Assembly: GCA_028753945.1 (NCBI GenBank)
Contig: JAPNXP010000001.1
Span: 11,212,501-11,276,500, forward strand
Direction: 5' to 3'
Source: Hexactinellida sp. DTS-2022
Lineage: Eukaryota > Porifera > Hexactinellida
DNA length: 64,000 bases
The position numbers were made by a program, and so were the translations under genes. Below the pieces are notes generated by a model. That model was not told the origin of the DNA and ran no database searches. It saw only the letters and a list, made by a program, of their open reading frames with translations. Shown piece by piece: positions 32,111 through 43,080 of this stretch (positions are counted from its first letter, which is position 1; every line of letters starts with the position of its first letter).

Positions 32111-32391
32111 TACTGGGCCACTATACTATAGTATAGTCGGCACAGTAAAAATAACAAAGGCAGTGATTCCAATACTGGGCCACTATACTATAGTATAGTC
32201 GGCACAGTAATAATAATAATAATAAAGGCAGATTCCAATACTGGGCCACTATAGTATAGTCGGCACAGTAATAAAAATAAAGGCAGTGATTCCAATACTG
32301 GGCCACTATACTATAGTATAGTCGGCACAGTAATAATAAAGGCAGTGATTCCAAAACTGGGCCACTATACTATACTATAGTCGGTACAGTA
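32111..32391. repeat. Tandem array of five Pal1 palindromes
   Basis: Pal1 at 32111-32146, 32173-32209, 32239-32270 (shortened), 32296-32332 and 32355-32391. Spacers are (TAA)n plus AAGGCAGTGATTCCAA. Elsewhere Pal1 occurs singly or in pairs. Confidence 0.92.
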
Positions 32392-32395
32392 ATAA

Positions 32396-32867
32396 ATTTG
32401 TTTAAAGATACAAGTAAATATTTCCTATATTGAATACATACTGTTTGTATTTAGTAAAGTAGAAGAAAGAAGCCATTAAAAGTGCTTAGTAATAGTCAAG
32501 TCATGATCAAAGGGTAGTAATTCTGTCATGTAAGGTAGTAAATCTGTCATGGATAGAGAACATCCATGGTACTAGTAATAGAGGTAGTAAGTCTGTCATG
32601 GTAGTAAAACTGTCATACAACAGGACAACCATAATGTTTAGAAATAATTTAAATATTGAAGGTATAATTTGTTATAATAACTGACATTTGTGGTTACTTA
32701 ACAAATCTTGGTCATTTCTGAACCATGGATCCAATGACAAACCAGTATTTTTGAGTAATCTTAAACAATTCCATGGAACTTTCAATACTTATGCACACTG
32801 GCAGTAAAAATACTTCAGATTGATTGCTCTCATGTACATGTCTATAATCGTAATTAAGAGAAAACAA
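32396..32867. other. No gene; degenerate GTAGTAANTCTGTCATG repeats
   Basis: Four to five loose repeats around GTAGTAAATCTGTCATGG at 32513-32622, otherwise AT-rich spacer. Inverted relatives (ACCATGAGATTCTTACTAC) appear near 49610-49680. Confidence 0.6.
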
Positions 32868-33300
32868 GAAGTGAGCAAACTAGAGATAATAGGAGAGAGG
32901 CTCAAGTATTTCCATTCGCAGGATGCCCTATCTCTCCTTGCACTACCCAAAATGCTCTACATTCTTCGGACCACTCCCTGTTATGAATCTGGTGACCTTT
33001 CTATCTACGACGACCTTTTGAAGTCATTAACCAGCAGTATATTGAATATATCTTTTCGAGATAACGAGTCTACATGGACTCCAGCAAGTCTTCCGGTTGG
33101 CTCTGGCGGGCTAGGAATCCGGAGTGCAGTGCAGCTTGCGCCGTCTGCTTTTATAGCCTCTGCTGCTGCCTCCTCCAACTAGTCCAACAGATCTTGCCAC
33201 CCAGATCGCGCCACTTACACAGAGCTTGTCTCGACAATGCTATATCCGATGGGAAAATATACATGAACAGCCAGCACTGAGCCAGCAAAAAGTGCTTGCT
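32868..33300 (+). pseudogene. Non-LTR retrotransposon (LINE) ORF2 fragment
   Basis: The frame to 33182 reads GERLKYFHSQDALSLL, ALPKMLYILRTTPCYESGDL, YDDLLKSLTSSILNISF and GGLGIRSAVQLAPSAFIASA. This is the conserved region after the reverse transcriptase in many invertebrate LINEs, where LPVxxGGLGIRSAVxLAPSAF is characteristic. About six residues are missing after ALSLL. Then come a stop at 33183 and continuation in other frames (LVQQILPPRSR; WENIHEQPALSQQK) to about 33300. The rest of the element is absent, as expected for a truncated old copy. Confidence 0.8.
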
Positions 33301-33455
33301 TATAACGAAGTCAGTCAAAGGTCCGGAAATCCTATTACATTATTAAAACTTCGGTTACAACGAAATGGAAATAACGAAATTCCGCTTATAACGAAGTCAT
33401 TTAAATCCCATATAGCCTCTAAGCTATTGATTTTTACTGAAGATGTTCGTTAGAC
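33290..33455. mobile_element. pogo-like remnant after the LINE
   Basis: GCTTATAACGAAGTCAGTCA near 33298 and CCGCTTATAACGAAGTCATT near 33382 resemble the TTATAACGAAGT ends found in R2 at 6903 and 50626. Boundaries are unclear. Confidence 0.4.
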
Positions 33456-33772
33456 TGTATGGATATGCTCGTCTAAACGGGGGCCGTTGTATACAAGTTC
33501 CATTGTAGTTCCTTTCCCAGGATTTGGTTGTATCCTCTTTGTAAAGAAAAGTTTTTAGGAAGTTTTAACATTTTTCAATTGCTATGCCACAAATGGCTAA
33601 AACCAATGCTAGAGACATGCTGACGAGGGCTCTTGATAAGTTTAAGTCTGTAACCCACGAGTCAGTGGGGATCCTATTTTCATGGAACGGGGGTTTAACA
33701 GTTTAGGGAGCGAGCCTTTTCGACAATATATTTCAGACCGGAAACAAGAAGTCTGGCTGTCTCTTGCATATA

Positions 33773-33940
33773 CAGTAGAGCCTCTGAACAACGGACACCT
33801 TAGGACCGAAACCGTTGTCCGTTATTTAGAGGTTGCTTTTCTATTATACATATGCTAAATAAATAAATCCGTGCCACGAGGGTTGTCCGTTATTTAGAGG
33901 TTGTCCGCTATTTGGAGTGTCCGTTATGGGAGGCTCCTTT
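33773..33940. mobile_element. pogo-type MITE
   Basis: CAGTAGAGCCTCTGAACAAC at the left and an inverted relative (GTTATGGGAGGCTCC) at the right, with GTCCGTTATTTAGAGG repeats inside. TA precedes the left end; the right border is approximate. Confidence 0.6.
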
Positions 33941-33993
33941 TCAATTATATTTTCAGCTTGTTGTTTTGAATATTAGAATCCTAATTCACCTTT

Positions 33994-34334
33994 ATGTCTA
34001 AACACGACACATACTATATACCGGAAACTTCTACTGACCCCCGTAGCGAAAGCCCATCTGAATACGACCTTGATGTCACTCCTACCACTGGATTGTCCCA
34101 AACCTTCGATTTCTGTGGCATTCAGTCGAAATCTTGTCCTAGGAAATTCACTGGCAAGACGAAATATAGTTCGAAGAAGAGAAAGGCGCAAGCTAGTCTC
34201 ATGAAATCACCACTCAGACTTCACGCCACCAAGAAGATCTGTCGTAATCGCCCGCAGGCTGCCACTGTAGACCCCATGCCATCTCATTCTCCTAAGCAAA
34301 CACCGCAAGCAAGCGTAACTACTGCACATATACG
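33994..34334 (+). CDS. MSKHDT exon (unknown protein)
   Basis: ATG at 33994 opens a frame of 113 codons up to C/GTAAGT at 34335. The N-terminus is acidic and Ser/Thr-rich (MSKHDTYYIPETSTDP, SPSEYDLDVTPTTG). The C-terminal half is strongly basic (KTKYSSKKRKAQASL, TKKICRNRPQ). No domain is recognised; the basic clusters could be nuclear-localisation signals. The composition resembles the acidic-to-basic layout of the ORF at 29230. The next exon is not certain; a GC-rich open segment at 34597-34722 precedes a donor AACAG/GTGAAT. Confidence 0.4.
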
Positions 34335-35157
34335 TAAGTATACGTATGCTTAACTGTTTCACGAAACACAAGAAAAGCATTTTTGCACTTTAAAATGCAC
34401 TTTAATATTATATTATCTAGAGTTATCCATAATAATGATACTTCCACCAACTGTCCTAATCATATTTTTACTGTGCCAACTATACGTACTCTATCACAGT
34501 GGCCCCAGCATTTAAATGAGTACCCCGGTTTGTAGGGACTTAGTCAGAACTCAAAGTTGCGGACACACGCCTGCCTCAGAATCCCCCTTCCTTTTCAGAC
34601 ACTGAGTGGGCTTGTCACCCAGCATGTCAAGTTTGTTGGCGCTAAATTGATGTGGGGGCCCAGAGGTTTGGGGTTTCCTCATCAGAAAGCGAGCGGGTGC
34701 CAGTGCTCCCATGTAAAAACAGGTGAATATTTATACTATTAAAACAATGCGCCTCACACGTTGCCAAGTAACCTAGCAAGCGTAGCGCGCTAGTTACTAT
34801 AGTTCATTATTAGATTCATTAGATTGCTCTTTTTTTGGTGGCTTTCTGATTTCTGCTAGAAATTTTTACAAACGAACATAGGAGTTCGTCTCCCTTAATC
34901 AAACTTCTGAAATGCATAGAAGGACCATGGCCTACTATATAATACGGCTAGATAAGTCAAGTATTTGCCATTTTATTTCCAGGCCAGTGTTTACTTTCTA
35001 ATTGCTCGTAAAATAAATCACCTATTGTCATGGAATAAACTAAAATAGGTTTTCAAATACGCTGGAAACATCTAAAATACTTTTGTGAATGATTTCTCAT
35101 CAGATTTAACCACAATGACGTAATCAAATATACATACCCATATATGGTAATTAATAC
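34335..35157. other. GC-rich exon-like piece and first R6 copy
   Basis: A GC-rich stretch (34540-34722) with ORF fragments ends AAACAG/GTGAAT, at which the R6 repeat begins (34723-34930). After that comes AT-rich spacer. No complete gene. Confidence 0.5.
34723..34930 (+). repeat. Repeat R6, copy 1 (intron-like)
   Basis: Begins GTGAATATTTATACTATT, a donor-like start, then GCGCCTCACACGTTGCCAAG and CTCTTTTTTTGGTGGCTTTC, ending GAAATGCATAGAAGGAC. The second copy is at 35786-35996 with near identity. The sequence 5' of the two copies is unrelated. Confidence 0.85.
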
Positions 35158-35501
35158 TAATTATGAAGTAGAGATTGAAGTAGAGACCTATATAATCGTA
35201 TTACTTCACTAAATCGTACGAATTCACAAATCGGAACAGAATTTTTTTTGAATCGGAACACCTCTGTTCCGATTAGCGAGGGTGTACTATATTTGGATTT
35301 CATTTTAATGGCCGAATCGGAGATCAAGATGAGCTTGTTTATAGAGAGCAGCGGGCTGGATAATTTCGCCTTGCGGGCCAGATCTGGCCCGCTTGCCGTG
35401 GGTTGTCGACCCCTGGAAACTTTAAAGTTCGTTATGTATATTCTTTTACATGATCCTATTACTGAGCTCAATATCACTACTTCCAATTGTTGTTATGTTA
35501 G

Positions 35502-35785
35502 ATGGCAACACGGTATTTTTCAGCGGGAGCCGATCCCACCGACGCTCCCACAGCTCCACTCCCACTGTTCGAGCCTCTGCCCTTCGCCACCTCACCAGCT
35601 GTCCCTGGTCCTGGTGTGGTCACACAAACCGGCCACACCAGGTTATTCTATACGATGAGCGATCACGTGGCTGACCAGGGGCAGCTGGTCAGGATTATCC
35701 TGGGGTTGGGGGCCCTCCGTTTCGGAGTAACCATCGCCCGGGATCGGGGCCCCCAACCGCCAACAGCCACCTTACCTTGTAACAG
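35502..35785 (+). CDS. GC-rich MAT exon before R6 copy 2
   Basis: ATGGCAACA follows TTGTTATGTTAG directly, and the frame stays open for 94 codons plus AG up to AACAG/GTGAAT. The length (284 nt) and final phase are the same as in the R2-A exon at 7122-7405, although the proteins barely align. Sequence: MATRYFSAGADPTDAP, a Pro/Ala/Phe-rich middle (PLPLFEPLPFATSPAV), then VRIILGLGALRFG and ARDRGPQPP. No domain recognised. Upstream TTAGCGAGGGTGTACTATAT and TTCCAATTGT also occur before the R2 exons, so this is probably a distant relative. Its frame and splice sites are inferred. Confidence 0.45.
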
Positions 35786-35996
35786 GTGAATATTTATACT
35801 ATTAAAACAATTCTTATGTGTGTTGTATGCGCCTCACACGTTGCCAAGTAACCTACCAAGCGTAGCGCGCTAGTTACTATAGTTCATTATTAGATTGCTC
35901 TTTTTTTGGTGGCTTTCTGATTTCTGCTAGAAATTTTTACAAACGAACATAGGAGTTCGTCTCCCTTAATCAAACTTCTGAAATGCATAGAAGGAC
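35786..35996 (+). repeat. Repeat R6, copy 2 (intron-like)
   Basis: Same repeat as 34723-34930, with small indels (an extra CTTATGTGTGTTGTAT and loss of one ATTAGATTC). Confidence 0.85.
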
Positions 35997-37073
35997 TGAA
36001 TGATTTAATTATTTCAATGAAATTATATTATTATTATTGGGTAATATTGAAACACCATTTTCAATATCGATTATCTTGAGTATTATTCTAAACTTTGATT
36101 ATACTCTAGCTTGACACCTCTCAGAGGGCCGAAGTGAGTTATATTTTTTCGATAAACTTTTCATATTTTTTCATTTGTTGATCAAGAGGAGCTATCCATT
36201 TTAGTATTCCTGCAGCGCCTAGGAAAGGGGGAAAGCTAAGAAGGTTAGCAAACTACCGATACTTGTTCTTATTTTATCTTTTACGCTCGCAAATATTACT
36301 ATAGTCAGGGTTAGTTCTTATTACTCTCAGGTGACCGAAAATATTGTGTTTATAATTCAAAGACTTCCCAATAAGGAAGTGGACTATCCCATTGGGACCA
36401 GAGGGTTAGTTCAAAATACACGAGTGTTCATAATGAGCGACTCTTATTATAATTGAAGTGACGGTTTGTTCCTTTTAAAACATCTAAAATTACCACTCTT
36501 CCGACCATGTTTCGTTATTTATGCAGCAAAAATATCCTGCCTCCATAATATAAATTTAGTATCACTTAGTCTGCACACTGCAATTTTATTTTTTTGTGCA
36601 TGTCATTTTGGCAAAAAATATAGTGGACGTAGTAATTAACTAGCTAAACAAGGTATTAAATTAGAATATACCAAAGCGTAATCGGCACAGTTAAAATTAA
36701 TGAGTATTCAATCAGGGGGTCGCGTAATATCAATTCGCATTTTGATCAAAATTTCCTTGCTAATAGCGAATTTGCTATTGATGAATGGAATTAAATTAAA
36801 CTATTTTGGAACTGAAAGTAAATTCCAATTAACATAACTTATTAATTAATTAATTAAGCGAACTCCATTGTACGCGTACGTCTCAATTAACCCAGGTAAA
36901 TTATAATTGGACCTGATTACCTATTAACTCTTTAGGTTCTTCCACAGCCCCCCAAAGCCTAAATCCAAAAAGGGTAATTGATTGTATTTATATTATAATT
37001 CTCCTATCTTCTACCTATATTTTCTTGATTGTGTTAGCAGGATATAGAATTTGACACGGCTGAATTATAAATA
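35997..37073. other. No gene seen
   Basis: AT-rich. It includes a possible Pal1-end remnant (TAATCGGCACAGTTAAAAT at 36679) but no coding ORF or repeat partner. Confidence 0.5.
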
Positions 37074-37370
37074 TCTTATATATTAAATCGCGAGGGTTTT
37101 TTGTTTGTTTGTTCGGAATTGATTGAGGAACATGTAAGAGCCACATACTTGAAATTTGGCAGGGGGGTGGGGAATAGTGTATCTAGGAACATGTTCTAAT
37201 ATCTAAGAAAAATATTCATATCTTCTCCCTAAAGGTGAGAAAAACTTTAGCCTATTAAATTCGAGGGTTTTCCAGTATGGATTAGCAGCTAGCATTCAAT
37301 TAGTATAAAAGGATTTTAGTGTCTCCATCGATTGTTAAGGAGGTAAAACATTTTCTTCGCGGGTTTGGGC
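37074..37370 (+). mobile_element. Helitron-like 5' end, copy at 37074
   Basis: TCTTATATATTAAATCGCG preceded by A, then GTTTGTTTGTTCGGAATTGA, CTTGAAATTTGGCAG, AAAATATTCATATCTTC and ATTAAATTCGAGGGTT. The same order is seen at 57173 and 59629. The 3' end is not found. Confidence 0.65.
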
Positions 37371-39263
37371 TTGCAACTATTATTTTGATGTTTTTTACAA
37401 ATGTTTGGTTAAAAAAATTTCAGGGTTTTGAGTTCACGTATTTTGCTACCTATATATATCATTTGTAATTGATTTCTATTTACCAAGCTTTTAAATAATC
37501 TTTTAGTCCCGAGAGAACTTTTCAAGGATTACGTAAGTACATTTTAATTGACAACAAAATTTGCAGCAATTTAGACACTATGAGATTTTTGTTTTTAGCC
37601 CATTGCGTTTCTTAATTATTTGAGCTTCACTATCATTTAATCGACTATTACTCAACATTTTTAATACACTTCCATATACATTTCCAATTGTGTACAAAAC
37701 TATTCATTTACTTTTGTATGATCAAATTTGTGAAATTATGAAAATATACATTTAAGGCAGTGGGTCCCGATCTTTTTCATCCGTGGACGCCCTATAGCAT
37801 TCTGTGGGCCCTTTTCCATAGACCGTAATACATTTTTTTCATCCTGAACCCCCAGTTTGGGATCGCTGATTTCATCGTCACCCCAAGGTATCAAATCTCA
37901 CTTAGTCCCATAAATAAGTTTCCATCATACACATGGGTTTCTGAGAATTGGGCCACTATACTTTAGTATAGTCGGCACAGTAAAAGATTATATTGTTTTC
38001 TCCTAGGATTCTGAGGACCTGTAGAATGTAAGTTAAACACAAACCTGTATGTGTGTATAATATTTGTTTGTATGTTCCGAAATGATTGAAAAAACTGGGC
38101 GGTTTCCAAATGAGATTTTTGGCATATAGGGCTAACTTTTGGCCCCCGCCAACAAGTTGAGGTTTCCACTCAAAATTTCTACTAGTTTTACTCTTTTTTA
38201 GACGTTGTTAACAGTGTTCTTTTTTTTCTCCTGATCAGTCTTACCATCTATTCCCTGAAGCAGATTTTTCAAATTTGCTATTCTCCAGAACTGCTTACAT
38301 ATTATTGCATCTATTATATAAGTAATATAACCTTCTATTCTATTTACTGTTAACGATTAATCACTTTGTATTGAAGTTCTAGTAAGGAATTATGTTTTGA
38401 TTGTTTCGTTATTGTTTGAATTATGTTATATAATGTTACTATACCATGGACCTTATAATGTTATGTGTCTTATTACTCTAACCTGAATTCCCATTCTCTC
38501 CTCCGTTACCTACACAAATCAGTATTATTTAACTCTCGTCCAATCCTGTGGATTTAAGGTCTTACCCCCTTGTATTTCGACACCCGACGACCTATTGTTT
38601 TGATTGCATATTTGGATACTACTAATTATTCTAAGATATCGCTGCAAATATTAGAGTTCTACTATCTATTAATCCATAGTTATGAACTATGTAAGTTTCA
38701 ATACAGTACTAATTCATACTAGCCAAGAATTGAATTTTAAACTTTTTATTTATTTTTTAGCCCGAAACATGTCAATTATAAATTATACCTGAGTCGATTC
38801 TCAATGTTTTCAACGCATCAGAATATCAAAATTCCTCCGTCTTCCCCAACTTATTGTCATTTTTGTGAAATTGGTCCAAAGAATTGCCAAAAACTTCACT
38901 AAAAGTGTCCTGAATAAATATTTTTGTATTATAATGCCAAAACGGCCGCGATTGAAAACATGCATCTATGTTTCCTGATCATTTAAAAAAGAATTCGACC
39001 TTCCAAGATAAAAATTCAGATTTTTGTATTCATTCTCCCAGATTCACTTTTTTGAAAAATGTCCATATAAGGAAGTCGACGTCATATCTTTCTAAAATTA
39101 TCATCTTTTGATGAAAGTTATGGGGAAAAAAAGTCATGGGAGTCGATCAGTATATCAGAGTATTCCTGGTAAAAAATAATTTCATAAATCTTCTCAATTA
39201 TTTTACCCGGAAATCTAGGGGGTAACACCATACTGGGCAAATTTCTCTAACCTGATTCCCATT
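37371..39263. other. No gene; repeat fragments
   Basis: Contains a hAT-like remnant (CAGTGGGTCCCGATC at 37760, TTTGGGATCGCTG near 37857), a P fragment (37872-37945) followed by Pal1 (37946-37983), and at 38476-38560 the sequence CCTGAATTCCCATTCTCTCC, an undisturbed copy of the repeat into which the hAT at 39264 inserted. Confidence 0.65.
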
Positions 39264-39437
39264 CAGGGCTTCATCTAGCCTTCAAACATTCGCGCACCCT
39301 AAGTGTATAGATTTATTTTTCGCGCACCCAAATTTACCAAACATTTCTAATTTTTTCCATAGTTTCTCGCTCGCCATATCAGCTCTTTACATATTTAACA
39401 TATTTACTAGCTCTCAATTTTCTCTCAATTATTGTTG

Positions 39438-41522
39438 ATGGCTTCCCCAAAACGCAATAAAATAGATGATTCCGCCACAGATTTTAAAGACCCCGACAAA
39501 CTTAATGCCAATGCTTCATTTCGACTAAAACATCCTTGGGTAATAGAAGTCCTAGACGGGTATTTGTGTGGGTTTTGCTACGACGTTAGTCAGGCTGAAA
39601 AGCTAAAGCTATGTACCGGAAAAAGGTATTTTGTTGACAGAGTCTGTGGGAAAAGCCAGCAGCCAGGAAGGAAGGCTCTTACTCACGAAAAAGACGCTCA
39701 CCACATACATCTAACTTCAAAAAATGTGAACATCGGCGTTTACATAAAAGAGGCGGCGGAAAACCTAGCGAAAGAGAAGTCTACTGGCAAGGAGAAATAT
39801 ATTTTGAAATACCTCGATAATGCTTATTTTCTATTCAAGGAACAAATCCCGCATACAACTAAGTTTGAAAAATTGATATCCCTCGCTTGTCGAATGAGCG
39901 ATGAAGTAGATATCTGGACCAAGAACCGAGATCACAATGCCACTTATAGGTCAAAGGCCTCAGTTACGGAGTTCTTGGAGTTGTTCGAAAAACAAATTGG
40001 CGAAGACACCAAAGCTGATCTTTCAACATCACTTCAGATCTATCGCTCCTGGACAATATTGGCCGATGAAACTTCGGTTCACAATCACGGGATTTTAAGT
40101 ATTTATGCGAGGTATATCTCTTACAAAACCGGTAACGTAGATGAGTGCATGTTAGATTGTAAGCCAATTGAAGGCAGAACTACAGCTGTAAATCTTTTCA
40201 AATTAATTAACTAGAGTGTCGAAAAAGTTGGCTTAGACAAATGTTTATGCCGGAGCGTTTCCTTCGACGGGGCCAGGAATATGTCTAGCGAGCAAGAAGG
40301 AGTTCTTGGATATCTAAAACGTTTCTGGAATAAAAATATTCTTTTTGAGCATTGTCGTGCCCATCGGCTTGCACTAGTTTGTAAAACAGTAGCTAATGAA
40401 GTACCATTAGTGAGGGAAGTGATTGAACTCATTAACGCTGTTTATAAGGTCTTTCAAAAGTCTAATCGGAAAGTTGACCTACTGAAAGGCAAATGTTTAG
40501 AGGATGAAATGAAGGTGAAAACACTTATAAATGCTGCCATGACACGATGGCTTACTACAGGTCAAAGTGTCGATAGGATGATCGATTTAATAGTACAGGT
40601 GTTGGAGTCCCTTCTAGATATTTCAAATGATAATTCTTTTGTTCACGAAGATCGTTTGAAATGTAAAGGATTGTTCTCAAGTTTATTATCCTCGCGCAAT
40701 TTGAAAGTTCTTCTTATGCTCCAGTTAGTGCTCGGACATGCGAATCGTCTAAGCTCCATTTTTCAGGACCCGAAGGTTGGATATTCCTATGCCGTGAAGG
40801 AAACAAAGGCATTCGTGATACTTCTGAAAGAGCTGGATGTATCTATATTTATTAATGAACAATTCGATACACTCTCAAAACGAATTACGGCTGCAGGCTT
40901 TGAAATCTCCGAAAGGGGTCCCCTTCGATCCAGTCGCTCTCCAGTGCGTCCCATTGAGTGTGTGCTCGGTGACTACATTTCCGGACTGATATGCGAAATG
41001 GATGCGAGGTTCTCCCAAGATAGTAGTGATTTGTCAACAAATCTTGTTAGATTTGATTCAGAACATTGGATTAAAACTGAAGGTGGCATTTGGTGGGTTA
41101 GTTGGAAGTTTGGTTTCGACAAATATGCTCTGGACGGCGAAATCTATACCCTCTCCAAATTTATTGAAGCCGAAAAGCTCTTCGAAGGATGTGACACTCA
41201 AGAGGATGCGACCGATGCGTACAAGAAGTTTATATCCAACTCCACCTTAAGAGCCGTATATCCAGAGCATACAATGGTGGCGGCCTTTTTTCTCTGTAGA
41301 CCAATGGGAACAGCCAGCGTAGAAAGATCCTTCTCCTGCACGACTAAAATTGTCTCTGACGATCGTTGTTCTCTGACTCCAGTTCACATCGCGATGCTAA
41401 CAAGAATATCTGTCCAAGGGATAGCATTGCCAGGAGTGCACGATAACAAAGAGGCCTATTTAGAGTTTCTGCATCGGGTATTTCTACAATGGGCCAAGTC
41501 TACACGTAGAATTGACAAATAA
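39438..41522 (+). pseudogene. hAT transposase with one in-frame TAG
   Basis: 695 codons from the ATG at 39438 (MASPKRNKIDDS). There is a Cys-rich N-terminal zinc-finger region (LCGFCYDVSQAEKLKLC, then a His pair DAHHIH), then ADETSVHNHGILSIYARYI with the first catalytic Asp and SFDGARNMSSEQEGVL with the second. FEHCRAHRLALVCK and MTRWLTTG follow, and the C-terminal dimerisation region GTASVERSFSCTTKIVSDDR carries the likely catalytic Glu. The layout matches animal hAT transposases with a TTF-type finger. The only defect seen is TAG at 40212-40214 (LIN/SVEK). It is intronless. Cut-and-paste transposition would take place in the nucleus. The rest of the frame is so well kept that the copy must be young. 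Confidence 0.92.
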
Positions 41523-41689
41523 GCATTGAAACTATTATCTGAATTTTGGGTAGTGTTCAATGCATATATTCATAGATACATAAAGCGTCTAATACATAAC
41601 TAATGTCTTCACAATATTTCAGGGATCGATTTCACATGATACGTTGGGCATATGCGCGGAATTTGTTCCCGAAACCTTCTTCCCAACCT

Positions 41690-41918
41690 CTAAGTGCGCT
41701 TTGCACCTAGTAGTTCTACATTTTTTGGGTGCGCATTACGCACCTTTGGGTGCGCTCTGCGCACTCAATGAGTTTACATTTTTTGGGTGCGCTCTGCGAA
41801 CTTAATGAGTTTACATTTTTGGGTGCGCTCTGCGCACCCAGTTTAAAATCGTTTTCCTCGCACTCTCAAAATTAGTTCTCGAAAAACCACGCACCCCTGG
41901 GTGCGCGCCGCGCACCCA
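41690..41918. repeat. Subterminal GGTGCGC repeats of the hAT
   Basis: At least four units of TTTGGGTGCGCTCTGCGCA and related palindromic GTGCGC/GCGCAC motifs, separated by TGAGTTTACATT. Confidence 0.85.
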
Positions 41919-42062
41919 GATGAAGGCCTGTTCCCATTCTCTCCTCCGTTACCTACACAAATTATTATTATTTAACTCTCGTCCAATCCTGTGGTTTTAA
42001 CTATTCATTCGATGAATGTGGTTTGACTCGTTAGTGGATTTATTTTGAACTTTTTAATTATA

Positions 42063-42400
42063 TCTTATATATTAAATCATAATTGTTTTTTTGTCTGATG
42101 GTCCAGAATTATTTGAGGTACTGGTAAAATCTGTAAACTTGAAATTTTGCAGAAGTGTAGGGAATAACTTATCTAGGACCAAGTTGAATTAAATTTCTAA
42201 GAAAATTATTCGCATCTTCCCTCCCAAAAGTTATAAAACCATAAACCAATTAAATTACAATGTTTTAGTTAGTATAAATTGAAATTAGTGTCTCTATCAG
42301 TTGTCAAGTGTGCAATAATATAGAATGCCTATCTGAGACAGTAATCTATTAATGGGTGGGAGAAAATTCATGCATCCAATGAATAGCCATGCATTTCTGA
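42063..42400 (+). mobile_element. Helitron-like 5' end, copy at 42063
   Basis: TCTTATATATTAAATCATA preceded by A, followed by the shared AATTATTTGAGG, GAAATTTTGCAG, TAAGAAAATTATTCGCATC blocks. It interrupts a sequence related to 53745-53800, giving a rough empty site. The 3' end is not certain. Confidence 0.6.
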
Positions 42401-43080
42401 CACCGTTTTTATCTATTTGATAATAAATATTTGTATCACCAATATCTTAACAGAGGTTCCTAATATGCGGTCCAAACACAAAGTTAAGTATCCATGAGCG
42501 GAAAAATGTATATTGGAACTTCACGGGTTGGACTGTACCTTAGTGATATTTATATTCCATATTTCAGCATACTGATTCGTTTTAAATAACCTCCATTATA
42601 ACAAATCAATTTCTATTTATGTAAATAGTTTAATCTAATACTTATTTCGCTACAGTAAATCCAACTAAGTTCCCTGATATTATTGAAGTTATTATTTTGA
42701 TATTTCAAATCACAATTGATATTATCAATAATCCAAGGATTAGATTGACTCATTTTTTAGCAACAATAAAAGCTTTAAATTTTTAGTTTATATTTAAATT
42801 TATCTAAATACAACACAGGTAAAGGAATTTGCTTTAAATACAAACGAAGGCCGCTGCTGAGAAGCTCGAGTGTATGATGTGAGCGCGAACAAGCGGCTTG
42901 TTTAAATAATTCTAAATTACTAACCCGCTATATAATATTATTGCTGAGCATTATACTATAACTACGTCCTATTTTTTGATTTATTAGCAATGGAAACAAC
43001 AACAACAACAACAACAACAACATCCGGGGTCCCCTCATTTTTTGTAGGGGGACACCCAACATGTTTGACTACTTAAAGTA
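42401..43080 (+). repeat. Repeat E2, copy 1, with (AAC)n and tiny ORF
   Basis: Matches 53745-54260: GGTCCAAACACAAAGTTAAG, CTGAGCATTATACTATAACT, TTTTTTGATTTATTAGCAAT. The last leads into ATGGAAACAACAACA at 42990. That ORF is 28 codons (MET then a Thr run, SGVPSFFVGG) and overlaps a hairpin (GGGGTCCCCT, GGGGGACACCC). Another TTAG-ATG junction. Confidence 0.6.

Larger units (their letters stand above)
39264..41930 (+). mobile_element. hAT transposon, 2.67 kb, nearly intact
   Basis: TIRs CAGGGCTTCATCT and AGATGAAGGCCTG, with perfect 8-bp target duplications TTCCCATT (39256-39263, 41931-41938). Subterminal GCGCACCC motifs occur at both ends (39292-39333 and many at 41690-41915), as is common for transposase binding sites in hAT elements. 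The right flank continues CTCTCCTCCGTTACCTACAC, identical to the unoccupied copy at 38490-38515. A single ORF with one stop lies inside. Confidence 0.95.

Noticed and set aside
32121-32354. Leu/Tyr-rich minus-strand ORF
   Set aside because: Created by the (TAA)n and Pal1 tandem repeats; no independent coding evidence.
21033-40214. Possible altered genetic code (TAA/TAG read as amino acids) because long frames are broken only by stops
   Set aside because: The stops fall opposite Ala, Glu and Tyr codons in the sister Helitron, with no consistent amino acid, and frameshifts also occur; ordinary decay explains them.
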